This document shows, piece by piece, positions 42,452 through 50,992 of a stretch of 64,000 nt of DNA. Origin of the DNA: an uncultured Acidobacteriia bacterium (lineage in GTDB: Bacteria > Acidobacteriota > Terriglobia > Bryobacterales > Bryobacteraceae). Every line of letters begins with the position of its first letter. The stretch's first letter is position 1. Position numbers and translations under genes: made by a program. The stretch is taken from assembly GCA_903929755.1 (NCBI GenBank), contig CAIYVZ010000061.1, positions 20,051-84,050 of the forward strand. Reading direction: 5' to 3'. Under the pieces are notes generated by a model, which saw only the letters and a list, made by a program, of their open reading frames with translations, was not told the origin of the DNA and did no database searches.

Positions 42452-42829
42452 CTATTCGATTGGAAGTCCGGAAACCTTCAGCGCCCGCCAGCCACCCTTC
42501 AGGGAGATCGCGTTGGTGTAGCCCATGATCCGCAGGTTGTCGGCCGAGATAGCGGATCTGGACCCGCCACCGCAGGTGAGCACCAGCTTGGTGTTCTTGT
42601 CGGGATACTTCGCTTCGATGTCGCGCTCAATCACGCCCTTGCTTAAGTGGACCGCGCCCTCCACATGGCCCGCTGCGAACTCGCTCTCTTCCCGAACGTC
42701 AATTAAAGCGTGCGGGTCATGGGCAGCCACCATCGCCTTGTACCGCTCAATATCAATCTCGGAAATGCGTGTTTTCGCGGCGTCTACAAGGGCGACAAAG
42801 CCGGGGTTGGGCACTTGGGGAGCGGACAT
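42452..42829 (-). CDS. Single-domain rhodanese-like protein
   Basis: A 125-residue protein with one rhodanese domain. The catalytic Cys86 is in LTCGGGSRS, and the upstream ALIDVREESEFAAGH motif is typical. Single-domain rhodaneses of this form (GlpE/PspE-like) carry sulfur between thiols. No signal peptide is seen, so it should be cytoplasmic. Its stop abuts the stop of the convergent LanC gene. It is probably not part of the RiPP locus. Confidence 0.88.
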   Translation of the reverse strand: MSAPQVPNPGFVALVDAAKTRISEIDIERYKAMVAAHDPHALIDVREESEFAAGHVEGAVHLSKGVIERDIEAKYPDKNTKLVLTCGGGSRSAISADNLRIMGYTNAISLKGGWRALKVSGLPIE

Positions 42830-42834
42830 ACCTC

Positions 42835-43299
42835 CTATTGTCCCTGTTCCCGATACCAGACAATCAAATCCGTAGCCGGAGGAGCAAATCCAGCCGCCCG
42901 CAATTTCGCGGCCACCTGCCCCCGGTGGTAGCTCCCGTGATTCACCACATGCAACACGATCTGCCAGGCTGGCATCTGAAACGGTTCACCCTTCTGGTTT
43001 CGATGGGGAATCGTCACCTCAAAATCTTCCGTATCCATTGACCATGCCAGCCATTTCGCATGAATCTCCCGGAGCGCCGCCAGCAACTCCCCGATCGTCC
43101 CCGGCGCGGTGTACTGCGTAATCAGTGCTGCTTCGTTACCCAAAACCCGATCGAACCACACCACTTCAACCAGATATATGTGCTGCAGCGTGGTCAAACT
43201 CTCCGGCAGATGCTGCGCGACCGCCTCGGCTATTCGTTCATCGGCCCAGACCATGAACGTGAGGTGCTGACGGCATAGATCGGTACAGGAAGGAGGCAT
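42835..43299 (-). CDS. DinB-family protein
   Basis: A 154-residue four-helix DinB/YfiT-like protein. The three metal-binding histidines are present: one in LQHIYLVE and two in HVVNHGSYHRGQ. Members include thiol-dependent transferases and putative hydrolases; this one cannot be assigned further. It is five bases upstream of the rhodanese gene on the same strand, so the two are probably co-transcribed. Confidence 0.87.
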   Translation of the reverse strand: MPPSCTDLCRQHLTFMVWADERIAEAVAQHLPESLTTLQHIYLVEVVWFDRVLGNEAALITQYTAPGTIGELLAALREIHAKWLAWSMDTEDFEVTIPHRNQKGEPFQMPAWQIVLHVVNHGSYHRGQVAAKLRAAGFAPPATDLIVWYREQGQ

Positions 43300-43344
43300 G
43301 AGCCCATTCTATAGATTTCAGACGGGTCTGCTAACGTGAAACTA

Positions 43345-44121
43345 ATGTTGAAAAACTTTACTGATCTCACCGGCCGGGTTGCCGTCGTCATCGGAGGTAC
43401 CTCCGGGATCGGTCGAGCCCTCTCGCTCGGCCTTGCGCAGGCAGGAGCCGATGTCGTCGCCACCGGACGCCGCGAGGCGCTCGTCCAGGAACTCACCGGT
43501 CTGATCACCGCCGAAGGCCGCCAGTCGCTCGCCCACACCGTCGATGTGGCCAGCCGCGCCTCCATCGACGCCCTCCGCGACGCTGTCCTCGCCAAATTCG
43601 GTCACGTCGATGTGCTCGTCAACGTCGCCGGCCAGACCAAACGTACCCCGTCCAAAGATGTTCCCGAGCCTGAGTGGAACCAGATCATGGACATCAATCT
43701 GAACGGCACCTTCCGCGCCTGCCAGTCTTTTTATGAGCCCCTGCGAGCCAGTGGCCGCGCCCGCATCATCAACATCGCTTCACTCTCTTCTTACGTCGGC
43801 CTGTTCGAAGTAGCCGCATACGCCGCCTCCAAGTCGGCTGTCCTCTCGCTCACGAAAACCCTCGCAGTCGAATGGTCCCGGCACGGCATCAATGTAAACG
43901 CCATTGCTCCCGGCGTCTTCCGCACCGACCTGAACGCCGCGCTCCTCGACGGTACGGGCCGTGGTCAGGAATTCCTGATGCGGACCCCCATGGGCCGCTT
44001 CGGCAAGACCGAAGAACTCGTTGGCGCCGCTATCCTCCTCGCCTCCGACGCGGCAAGCTTCATCACCGGCCAGTGCATCGCGGTGGATGGCGGCTTCCTT
44101 GCCTCAGGTGTGAATCAGTAA
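43345..44121 (+). CDS. Short-chain dehydrogenase/reductase
   Basis: A 258-residue NAD(P)-dependent oxidoreductase. It has the dinucleotide-binding GGTSGIG (about 17-23), NVAG near 93-96, the active-site Tyr159 and Lys163 (YAASK), and the APGVFRT segment. Residue pattern is close to gluconate/2-deoxygluconate 3-dehydrogenases. The ATG at 43345 is preferred; a GTG three codons upstream is possible. It is one base from the next gene, a zinc-dependent dehydrogenase, and the pair probably oxidises a sugar or sugar acid. Confidence 0.88.
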   Translation: MLKNFTDLTGRVAVVIGGTSGIGRALSLGLAQAGADVVATGRREALVQELTGLITAEGRQSLAHTVDVASRASIDALRDAVLAKFGHVDVLVNVAGQTKRTPSKDVPEPEWNQIMDINLNGTFRACQSFYEPLRASGRARIINIASLSSYVGLFEVAAYAASKSAVLSLTKTLAVEWSRHGINVNAIAPGVFRTDLNAALLDGTGRGQEFLMRTPMGRFGKTEELVGAAILLASDAASFITGQCIAVDGGFLASGVNQ

Positions 44122-44122
44122 A

Positions 44123-45139
44123 ATGCGAGCTGTTCAGGTTGATTCCCCAGGCAACGTGCGCGTGATCGACGTTCCGGTTCCCACCGCTGGCCCCGGCGAG
44201 GTTCTGCTCAAAACCCTCGTGGTGGGTATGTGCGGAACGGACCTCAGCACGTTTCGCGGCAAGAACCCCCTCGTCAGTTACCCCCGCATTCCGGGTCACG
44301 AGATCGCGGCTGAGATCGTCAGCGCTGGCCCCGACGTTCCGGCCCACCTCACGCCCGGCACCAAAGTTACGCTCTCCCCCTATACCAGTTGCGGCAACTG
44401 CGCCTCCTGCCGACGCGGTCGCGTGAATGCCTGCCAGTTTAACCAGACGCTGGGCGTCCAGCGCGAGGGCGCCATGAAGGAATTCTTCACCGCGCCCTGG
44501 CAGAAGATTTACGTGGCGGAAGGCCTGTCGGTGGCCCAACTGAGCCTGGTGGAGCCCCTCTCTGTCGGTTTCCACGCGGCCGCTCGTGGCCGAGTAACCA
44601 ACGGTGACACCGTCGCCGTAATGGGATGCGGCGTGGTGGGTCTCGGAGCCATCGCGGCTTCCGCCTTCCGGGGGGCTCGTGTCATCGCCATGGACATCGA
44701 CGACCGTAAACTGGCCGTCGCCCGCCAGGCTGGAGCAACCGAGACGCTGAACACTCGCGGTGCCAATGTGCACGAAGCGTTGTCCGCGCTGACCGAAGGC
44801 CTGGGTCCTGACGTCATTATTGAGGCGGTTGGCACTCCCGCCACCTTCCGCCTGGCCGTCGATGAGGTTGCCTACACCGGGCGCGTCGTTTATATCGGTT
44901 ACGCCAAAGAGCCCGTCGAATACGAAACCCGCCTCTTCGTGCTGAAAGAACTGGATATCCTCGGCTCCCGCAATGCCCTAAACGAGTTCGGCGAAGTGAT
45001 TGAAGCCATGCGGAGCGGAAATTTCCCGGTAGAAGCGCTTATCTCGAAAGTAGTTTCGCCCGAAGAAACCGGAGCAATCCTGCAGGCCTGGAGCGAGGAC
45101 CCCGGAGCTTACGTGAAGGTCCAGGTTTCTTTCGTCTGA
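44123..45139 (+). CDS. Zinc-dependent alcohol/polyol dehydrogenase (MDR family)
   Basis: A 338-residue medium-chain dehydrogenase. Catalytic zinc ligands Cys37 (GMCGTD) and His59-Glu60 (GHE), and structural zinc cysteines Cys90, Cys93, Cys96 and Cys104, are complete. The Rossmann motif is GCGVVGLGA. It resembles sorbitol/L-threonine/galactitol-type dehydrogenases; substrate is not fixed. It lies one base after the SDR gene, which suggests a joint sugar-acid or polyol pathway. Confidence 0.9.
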   Translation: MRAVQVDSPGNVRVIDVPVPTAGPGEVLLKTLVVGMCGTDLSTFRGKNPLVSYPRIPGHEIAAEIVSAGPDVPAHLTPGTKVTLSPYTSCGNCASCRRGRVNACQFNQTLGVQREGAMKEFFTAPWQKIYVAEGLSVAQLSLVEPLSVGFHAAARGRVTNGDTVAVMGCGVVGLGAIAASAFRGARVIAMDIDDRKLAVARQAGATETLNTRGANVHEALSALTEGLGPDVIIEAVGTPATFRLAVDEVAYTGRVVYIGYAKEPVEYETRLFVLKELDILGSRNALNEFGEVIEAMRSGNFPVEALISKVVSPEETGAILQAWSEDPGAYVKVQVSFV

Positions 45140-45189
45140 TTGTTTCCGGTCCAATGTAGTTCAGGGTGTTCAGGGAGGCTAAACTCCGA

Positions 45190-45235
45190 AACTGAAGCAA
45201 CTTTATTTCAGTTCCGTTGTAGACTGAATTGTCTA
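45190..45235. promoter_or_regulatory. Inverted repeats upstream of the NarX-like kinase gene
   Basis: AACTGAA (45190-45196) is inverted as TTCAGTT (45207-45213), and TAGAC (45220-45224) is inverted as GTCTA (45231-45235). Both sit just upstream of the kinase start. They could be binding sites for the NarL-like regulator of the same operon. Confidence 0.3.
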
Positions 45236-45242
45236 ATTTGCG

Positions 45243-47045
45243 ATGGATATCCTTGATGGAGCGGGTAAAGCAATACCGATAAAATCCGGGGAGAGTTTTT
45301 CACCCGGCCCGGACCCTACTTTCTACCAGATCTGCCTTCTTCTGGCGGTTCTGGTGATTCCTGTAATGGTTCATGACTGGTGGGCCGGCTGGCCCCTTCC
45401 CGTCTATGTGATGGGGGCACAGCAGTGTTTCATGGCTATTGCCGCGGGGCTTTATTCGAGGGGATTCGAAAAATCCGGAGCCGGAATACTGGCTTCAACC
45501 GCTTTACTTTCCGCCGCCATATTTATCGGCCTCAGCGCGCAGGGCCTGCATAATTCGGCAGTGCTCATGTTCCCTGTGTGTGTTGTCCTGGCCGCCGTGC
45601 TGTTTGACACCGGACCGTATTTGGTGTATTCCGCAGCGGTCCTGCTCACCATTCTCAGCCTGGCCGCCTTGCAGGCCCGCAAGATCCTGGTGGTCGATCA
45701 GTGGGCCAACGACCAGCCCTTGCTGGACATTCTGGTTATCGTCCTGATTAGTGCCGTAGTCGCCGGCCTGCTGGTTCGGCGCCTCCGAGCCAGCCTCCGG
45801 CGCTCTGAGGCTTACGGCCGGTCCCTTCGTGCTCTGGCAGCGGGCGCCAGCGGTCCTCGCCCGGAATTTTTGCCCGCCAGTTGTGCTGAGTTATGCCGAA
45901 TTCTCGGCCTCGAAGCTCTGTTTATCCTGGAACTCATCCCACCAGAGTCCGGTCATGTGACGATTCGGGCTCTCGCCGCACCTGTGGATTTTTCTGTCCC
46001 GTCCGGGCCCCTGCCTCTCGCGGGCACCGTTTGGGCGGATACGCTGTCCCGGGCAACCTGGCACACCGAGGAACTCCCGGTTTCTTCGCTTCCCCAACTC
46101 GGCCTGCCCTGTACCAGTTACTTTGGGGCGCCCCTTCGCTGCACATCAGGCAAGATCCTCGGCCTGGTATCCGGCCTGTCAGTCTCGAAACTCCAGCCGG
46201 GCGAACTGGAGCAGGCGCTCCTGCCTGTTTTTCTGGCCAGCATCTCCTCCGAACTGGAAGTAAGACGAACGGACCAGGCCCTTTTGGAAAGAACCCGCGA
46301 ACGCGATGCCCAATACACCAGGAACGAGCAAATGGTCTTCACGCTGCAGGCTCTTGCCGCACGCCTCGAGGATGTTCGCGAGCAGGAACGCACTCGCCTG
46401 GCACGCGAGATTCACGATGAACTGGGCCAGCAGTTGACGGCCATGAGGTTTGAACTGGCTCATCTTGGGAGCCGCCTGAAGGGTCATCCCCTGTCATCGC
46501 CCCATCAGGAATCCGGACCGAGTCCCGTGGCCGAGTTAACCTCCATGGTGCAGACCACGATTCAATCGGTTCGCCGCATCGCAACTGAGCTTCGCCCGGC
46601 GATCCTGGATACGTTTGGCCTCGGCGCGGCCATCGAATGGCTCGTGAACGATTTCCAGCAACGTACCGGAATCGCTGCCAGTTACGAAGGGCCGGAGGAT
46701 CTGGTTACCGGAGGGCGGGTTTCCACTGCCCTCTTCCGCATTTGCCAGGAAGCTCTTACCAACGTCGCCCGCCACTCCGGCGCCGATGAAGTCGGCGTTC
46801 GCCTCGTCAGTCGGCAGCAATGGATTACGCTCGAAATCGCCGATAACGGACGTGGCTTTGTGCTCCCTTCCGACGAACTGGCAACTCTCGGCCTGGTCGG
46901 CATGCGCGAACGTGCCAGGATCGTCGGGGGCAGTCTCACAATTGTGGGAAGCCCCGAAAACGGTGTTATTGTAAGCGCCAGTCTTCCGATTGCCGGACAA
47001 ATCCCCGCCCAGGCGTGCTCAAATAATTCGGAGGTCCTCGCGTGA
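45243..47045 (+). CDS. NarX/DegS-type membrane histidine kinase
   Basis: A 600-residue sensor kinase. About six hydrophobic segments occupy residues 27-178. A GAF-like domain follows (about 205-340). The HisKA_3 dimerisation helix carries His391 (AREIHDELGQQ), and the HATPase domain has NVARHSGA, DNGRGF and GLVGMRERA, typical of the NarX/UhpB class. Its stop overlaps the GTG start of the NarL-like gene, its likely partner. The stimulus is probably sensed in the membrane or by the GAF domain. No clear Shine-Dalgarno is present. Confidence 0.9.
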   Translation: MDILDGAGKAIPIKSGESFSPGPDPTFYQICLLLAVLVIPVMVHDWWAGWPLPVYVMGAQQCFMAIAAGLYSRGFEKSGAGILASTALLSAAIFIGLSAQGLHNSAVLMFPVCVVLAAVLFDTGPYLVYSAAVLLTILSLAALQARKILVVDQWANDQPLLDILVIVLISAVVAGLLVRRLRASLRRSEAYGRSLRALAAGASGPRPEFLPASCAELCRILGLEALFILELIPPESGHVTIRALAAPVDFSVPSGPLPLAGTVWADTLSRATWHTEELPVSSLPQLGLPCTSYFGAPLRCTSGKILGLVSGLSVSKLQPGELEQALLPVFLASISSELEVRRTDQALLERTRERDAQYTRNEQMVFTLQALAARLEDVREQERTRLAREIHDELGQQLTAMRFELAHLGSRLKGHPLSSPHQESGPSPVAELTSMVQTTIQSVRRIATELRPAILDTFGLGAAIEWLVNDFQQRTGIAASYEGPEDLVTGGRVSTALFRICQEALTNVARHSGADEVGVRLVSRQQWITLEIADNGRGFVLPSDELATLGLVGMRERARIVGGSLTIVGSPENGVIVSASLPIAGQIPAQACSNNSEVLA

Positions 47046-47680
47046 TTCGCGTCCTGATTGTCGACGATCATCCTGTTGTACGCCGTGGTTTAAGACAGAT
47101 CATCGACCAGGAAGAAGACATGGCGACGGCCGGAGAAGCCGGAGATGGGCCTTCCGTGGCCGCGCTTGCGGCTTCTTGCAAGCCCGACGTCGTAGTTCTG
47201 GATCTCTCTTTGCCCGGAATGTCCGGCATCGAAGTGCTGGCGCGTCTCAAAGTTGACCACCCCGGGTTGCCCGTTCTCATCCTCAGTGCCCAGCCAGCGG
47301 ATGAAATGGCCGTCCGCGCTTTGCGGGCCGGAGCCTCCGGATATCTGAATAAAGAAATGGCGCCCGAGGAACTGGTTACCGCCGTCCGCCGCGTCGCTTC
47401 CGGCAGAAAATACGTCACCGAGGCTCTGGGGGAACTCCTGGCTGATTCCCTTCGCACCGCCAGCCAGCCCCTCCCCCACACAACCCTTTCAGATCGCGAA
47501 TATCAGGTCCTGCTGATGATTGGCTCCGGCAAGACCGTCAGCGAAATTGCCTATGAGATCGGTCTCAGCGTAAAAACCGCCAGCACGTATCGCACCAGAA
47601 TTTTGGAGAAAATGTCCCTCCGTAATAATGCGGAACTGATGCATTACGTCATCCGGCATGCCCTGACTCCTGACCTTTAA
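47042..47680 (+). CDS. NarL/FixJ-family response regulator
   Basis: A 212-residue regulator. The receiver has Asp8/Asp9 and phospho-acceptor Asp54 (VVLDLSLPG), and Lys in YLNKEM. The C-terminal LuxR-type helix-turn-helix (about 148-208) contains LSDREYQVLLMI and ISEIA-like SEIAYEIGLSVKTASTY. It starts at a GTG overlapping the kinase stop by four bases (GTGA). Inverted repeats upstream of the kinase gene could be its target. Confidence 0.93.
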   Translation: MIRVLIVDDHPVVRRGLRQIIDQEEDMATAGEAGDGPSVAALAASCKPDVVVLDLSLPGMSGIEVLARLKVDHPGLPVLILSAQPADEMAVRALRAGASGYLNKEMAPEELVTAVRRVASGRKYVTEALGELLADSLRTASQPLPHTTLSDREYQVLLMIGSGKTVSEIAYEIGLSVKTASTYRTRILEKMSLRNNAELMHYVIRHALTPDL

Positions 47681-48106
47681 ATAGTCGCCCTTGTAGGACA
47701 AACCGGAAGCGACTGATTCCTCAAATCCCACAGAGATTCGCCGTCTGACCGCTTTACCTGCTCTTCGCTTTTCCGCAATATGGATCTTACCGGAAAAGTA
47801 TGATGCAGAACAGGAAGATACAGGACGTAACTGATTCCCGGCCCCTGGCAGGCACAGCAGCCCAGGTTCCCCCCTGGAAAATCCGCGCCATCATCAGGAA
47901 ACTACGGGCTCGCGCAGACGTGCTCGACCAGAAAATAAGCGAACTGGAATGGACCACCCAGCTAAACCGAAAATCCAGTCTCCGGAAACCGGCAAAGTGC
48001 CATACCCCCGCCATCCTCCACCGGGACACAGCCTCCATCGCTGGCATCTGTGACCGCTTCCTGCCCAAAAAGCGCACGGTAATCTAAGGCTGCCTACCCC
48101 TGCTGC
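47681..48106. other. Intergenic region between regulator and dnaB
   Basis: About 425 bases between two convergent genes. It holds one plausible small plus-strand open frame (47800-48087) and a weak hexamer inverted repeat (AGTCGC/GCGACT) soon after the regulator stop. I see no RNA gene, strong terminator or mobile element in it. Confidence 0.5.
47800..48087 (+). CDS. Small hypothetical basic protein
   Basis: A 95-residue open frame with charged, protein-like composition (RAIIRKLRARADVLDQKISELEW forms a likely helix at about 28-50) and a GGAAAAG sequence just before two adjacent ATG codons. It has no recognised motif. The opposite strand also has an open frame of similar size, but its composition is less protein-like. 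It could be real or fortuitous. Confidence 0.35.
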   Translation: MMQNRKIQDVTDSRPLAGTAAQVPPWKIRAIIRKLRARADVLDQKISELEWTTQLNRKSSLRKPAKCHTPAILHRDTASIAGICDRFLPKKRTVI

Positions 48107-49510
48107 CTACCCCTCCGGCAGATCTCCCAGATCTTCTGCCCGATTCTCAAATCGGGTCTGGGCATGCAGAAACACCAGCGGTACCGTACCAATCGGCCCA
48201 TTACGTTGCTTCGCCACAATCAATTCGGCCAAACCCCGAAGATCTTCCCGATCCCGCTTATAGACTTCTTCACGGAAAATAAAGCTCACCAAATCAGCAT
48301 CCTGCTCAATCGAGCCCGATTCACGGAGATCGCTCATCTGCGGCCGGTGATCTCCCACACGGGTTTCCGCCGCGCGGCTCAACTGTGACAGCACCAGAAA
48401 CGGACAGTCCATTTCTTTCGCCATCAGCTTCAACCCTCGTGAAATTTGGCTGACTTCCTGATTTCGGTTCTCTGACCGCCCCTTGGTGCTCATCAGCTGC
48501 AGGTAATCGATCACCACCAGCCCCGGCTTGTGCCCGGATTGCGTCATCTTTCGCAACTTCGCATGCATGTCCATCAGGTGCACGCCTGCCGAGTCATCAA
48601 TATGGATTGGTGCTTCCACCATCTGCGTCGCCCCGTCACGCAGTTTTTGCCGTTCCTGCGCATTCAGGTACCCCGTCCGAAACCGGTGCGAATCCACCCG
48701 GGTCGCCGCGCACAACATACGGGTCAGCAACGATTCCCGGCCCATTTCGAGCGAGAAGATCGCCACCGGTTCAAATAGCTTCGTCGCCACATGCCATGCG
48801 ATATTCAGCGCGAACGCCGTCTTACCCATGGAGGGCCGGGCCGCCAGAATAATCAGCTCGCCTCCGTGCATGCCCCCGGTCATTTCGTCGAACTTGGTGA
48901 ACCCGGTGCTGATCCCCTTGACGCGTTTACTCGGGTCCAGGAACGAGTTCAGGCCACCTTCCAACCCCTGGATCACCTCCAGCGGCGTCATCAGACCCTT
49001 GTCGCCGCGGCTCGTGTCCCCCATGCTGAGGAACGATTCCTCCGCACTCGCCAGAATCGCCGCCGGGTCCTCTTCCCCCATCAGCGCCCGGTTCATCATG
49101 TGCTGCGCCGACATCGCGATCCGACGCAACGCCGACTTGTCCAGGATGATCCGTACGTAACCTTCCAGGTTCGGGATGTGCGGCATCCCTTCGTCCAGCG
49201 AAACCAGGTATCCGAGCCCGTCCACCGACTCCAGTTCGTTAAACCGCATCAGCTCGTTGGCGACCGTAACCCGGTCCACCCTCTCGCCCCGCTCATGCAG
49301 TTCCAGCATCCGGAAGTAGATGCGCCGGTGCTTCTCCAGAGCGAAATCTTCCATGCCCAGGGTACCGGCAATATCCAGGAATCGCGAATCGTCCAGCAGA
49401 ATCGAGCCCAGCAGGAAACGCTCGGCGTCGATGTTAGCCGGAAGCCCCTTCTCCATCGCGAGATTCGGAGAGAGATTCGGAGCGGCTTGTTTTCCCTGAG
49501 GTGGCGGCAT
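48107..49510 (-). CDS. dnaB: Replicative DNA helicase DnaB
   Basis: A 467-residue hexameric helicase that unwinds the fork. The N-terminal DnaB domain (about 25-130) and the RecA-like C-terminal domain (about 195-460) are complete. Walker A ARPSMGKT is at about 224-231, Walker B VVIDYLQLM follows, and the SQLSR motif and DLRESGSIEQDAD segment are typical. Length is normal and there is no intein. About 30 residues precede the conserved domain. A cluster of DnaA-box-like sequences lies 45-135 bases upstream of the start. It is convergent with the NarL-type operon. Confidence 0.96.
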   Translation of the reverse strand: MPPPQGKQAAPNLSPNLAMEKGLPANIDAERFLLGSILLDDSRFLDIAGTLGMEDFALEKHRRIYFRMLELHERGERVDRVTVANELMRFNELESVDGLGYLVSLDEGMPHIPNLEGYVRIILDKSALRRIAMSAQHMMNRALMGEEDPAAILASAEESFLSMGDTSRGDKGLMTPLEVIQGLEGGLNSFLDPSKRVKGISTGFTKFDEMTGGMHGGELIILAARPSMGKTAFALNIAWHVATKLFEPVAIFSLEMGRESLLTRMLCAATRVDSHRFRTGYLNAQERQKLRDGATQMVEAPIHIDDSAGVHLMDMHAKLRKMTQSGHKPGLVVIDYLQLMSTKGRSENRNQEVSQISRGLKLMAKEMDCPFLVLSQLSRAAETRVGDHRPQMSDLRESGSIEQDADLVSFIFREEVYKRDREDLRGLAELIVAKQRNGPIGTVPLVFLHAQTRFENRAEDLGDLPEG

Positions 49511-49554
49511 GGCGAAGGGTTTTATCCTAGCAACACTCCCTGAGGATTACTTCC

Positions 49555-49645
49555 TGTGAATAACCGGAAAGTTATCCACCGCCGCTGGCCCCGCAGGGAC
49601 GCAACGGGGCCAGGTTTTCCACAGGACGCGACCAGGTATTCCACA
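49555..49645. promoter_or_regulatory. Cluster of DnaA-box-like 9-mers with a central hairpin
   Basis: Four sites resemble the DnaA box TTATNCACA: TGTGAATAA at 49555-49563 (minus-strand TTATTCACA, a perfect match), TTATCCACC at 49572-49580, TTTTCCACA at 49615-49623 and TATTCCACA at 49637-49645, each of the last three with one mismatch. Between the second and third lies a 9-bp perfect stem, CTGGCCCCG with CGGGGCCAG, at 49585-49613. The block is upstream of dnaB and upstream of the divergent GH5-like gene. Confidence 0.55.
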
Positions 49646-49703
49646 GAAACATGGTACCTCCAAAATGTTTGATGCTTACCCGGCCTACAATGGTTGTTTC
49701 ATC

Positions 49704-50816
49704 ATGACCCGCCGCCTTCTCGCTCTCGCTCTCGGCCTTGCAGCCGCTTCAACCGCCCTCCTCGCCGCCCCGCCCGCCCGCTGGTCCACCCAGAAGGCAA
49801 ATCAGTGGTACGCGAAGCAGCCCTTCCTGGTGGGCGGCAACTACATTCCCGCCACCGCCATCAACGAGCTCGAAATGTGGCAGGCCGATACCTTTGACCC
49901 CGCCCGTATTGACCTGGAGTTGGGCTGGGCCGAGGCCATCGGCATGAACACCATGCGCGTCTTCCTGCACGATATTCCCTGGCGTGACGACGCCCCCGGC
50001 TTCAAAAAACGCCTGGACACCTTCCTCACCATCGCCGCCAAACACCACATCCGCCCCATGCTGGTCCTTTTTGACTCCTGCTGGGACCCCACCCCGCACT
50101 CCGGCAAGCAACACGAACCAACCCCCGGCGTCCACAACTCCGGCTGGGTCCAGGCCCCTGGCATGGAGGCCCTGCAGGATCCGACCCAATACCCCCGCCT
50201 TGAAGCCTACGTAAAGGGTGTAGTCAAGGCCTTCGCGAAAGACCGCCGCATCCTCGCCTGGGACCTCTGGAACGAACCCGATAACGAAAACAAGTCCAGC
50301 TACGGCAGCCACGAGCCGAAGAATAAGATCGACCTCGTCCTCGCGCTGCTCCCGAAGACCTATGAATGGGCCCGTTCCGCCAGGCCCTCCCAGCCCCTTA
50401 CCTCCGGAGTTTGGCACGGCGACTGGTCTGCCCATGAAGCCTTAAGCCCCATGGCCCGACTCCAGCTCGACCTTTCCGACGTCATCTCCTTCCACAGCTA
50501 CGAAAAGCCCGAGGAGTTCGAGAAGCGGATCCTTTCCTTACAGCGCCAGGGCCGCCCCGTCCTTTGTACCGAATACATGGCCCGCGGTAACAACAGCACC
50601 TTCGAAGGCTCCCTGCCCATCGCAAAAAAATACAAGGTGGCCGCCATGAACTGGGGCATGGTGGCGGGTAAGACCCAAACCTTCCTGCCCTGGGACTCCT
50701 GGCAGAAACCCTACGTGGACCGCGAACCGGCAATCTGGTTCCACGAAGTCTTCCGCACCGACGGCACCCCCTACGACCCGAAAGAAACCGAACTCATTCG
50801 TCGGCTGACACGTTAA
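49704..50816 (+). CDS. Exported GH5-like cellulase-family glycosidase
   Basis: A 370-residue secreted enzyme. Signal peptide about 1-22. A (beta/alpha)8-type glycosidase fold of clan GH-A is indicated by the acid/base Glu191 (LWNEPDN) and the nucleophile Glu290 (VLCTEY). The region resembles cellulase-family GH5 and GH2-related proteins often annotated as 1,4-beta-xylanase; substrate is uncertain. The ATG at 49704 gives a clean signal peptide. It stands alone with dnaB divergent upstream. Confidence 0.85.
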   Translation: MTRRLLALALGLAAASTALLAAPPARWSTQKANQWYAKQPFLVGGNYIPATAINELEMWQADTFDPARIDLELGWAEAIGMNTMRVFLHDIPWRDDAPGFKKRLDTFLTIAAKHHIRPMLVLFDSCWDPTPHSGKQHEPTPGVHNSGWVQAPGMEALQDPTQYPRLEAYVKGVVKAFAKDRRILAWDLWNEPDNENKSSYGSHEPKNKIDLVLALLPKTYEWARSARPSQPLTSGVWHGDWSAHEALSPMARLQLDLSDVISFHSYEKPEEFEKRILSLQRQGRPVLCTEYMARGNNSTFEGSLPIAKKYKVAAMNWGMVAGKTQTFLPWDSWQKPYVDREPAIWFHEVFRTDGTPYDPKETELIRRLTR

Positions 50817-50992
50817 CACCCCACCCCCCCCATTGAGACCGGGCATTCGTGCTAATAAAATACGCCTGATTGAGGGTGGAGTCTGGCGAAAGCAGGTCCG
50901 TTTTTGCCGAGTTCGCAAGGGGAAGTTCAGGTGCATTTTTAGCGTCTTTTCCAGCACATCCTCAGCATTTGATTCACAAGAGGGGGTAGTCC

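Noticed and set aside
42452..43299. Rhodanese and DinB genes as RiPP tailoring enzymes
   Set aside because: They are on the opposite strand, convergent with the locus, and have ordinary housekeeping features.
49555..49645. DnaA-box cluster as a replication origin
   Set aside because: There is no obvious AT-rich unwinding element, no dnaA/dnaN/gidA context and no apparent skew switch here; kept only as a regulatory candidate.
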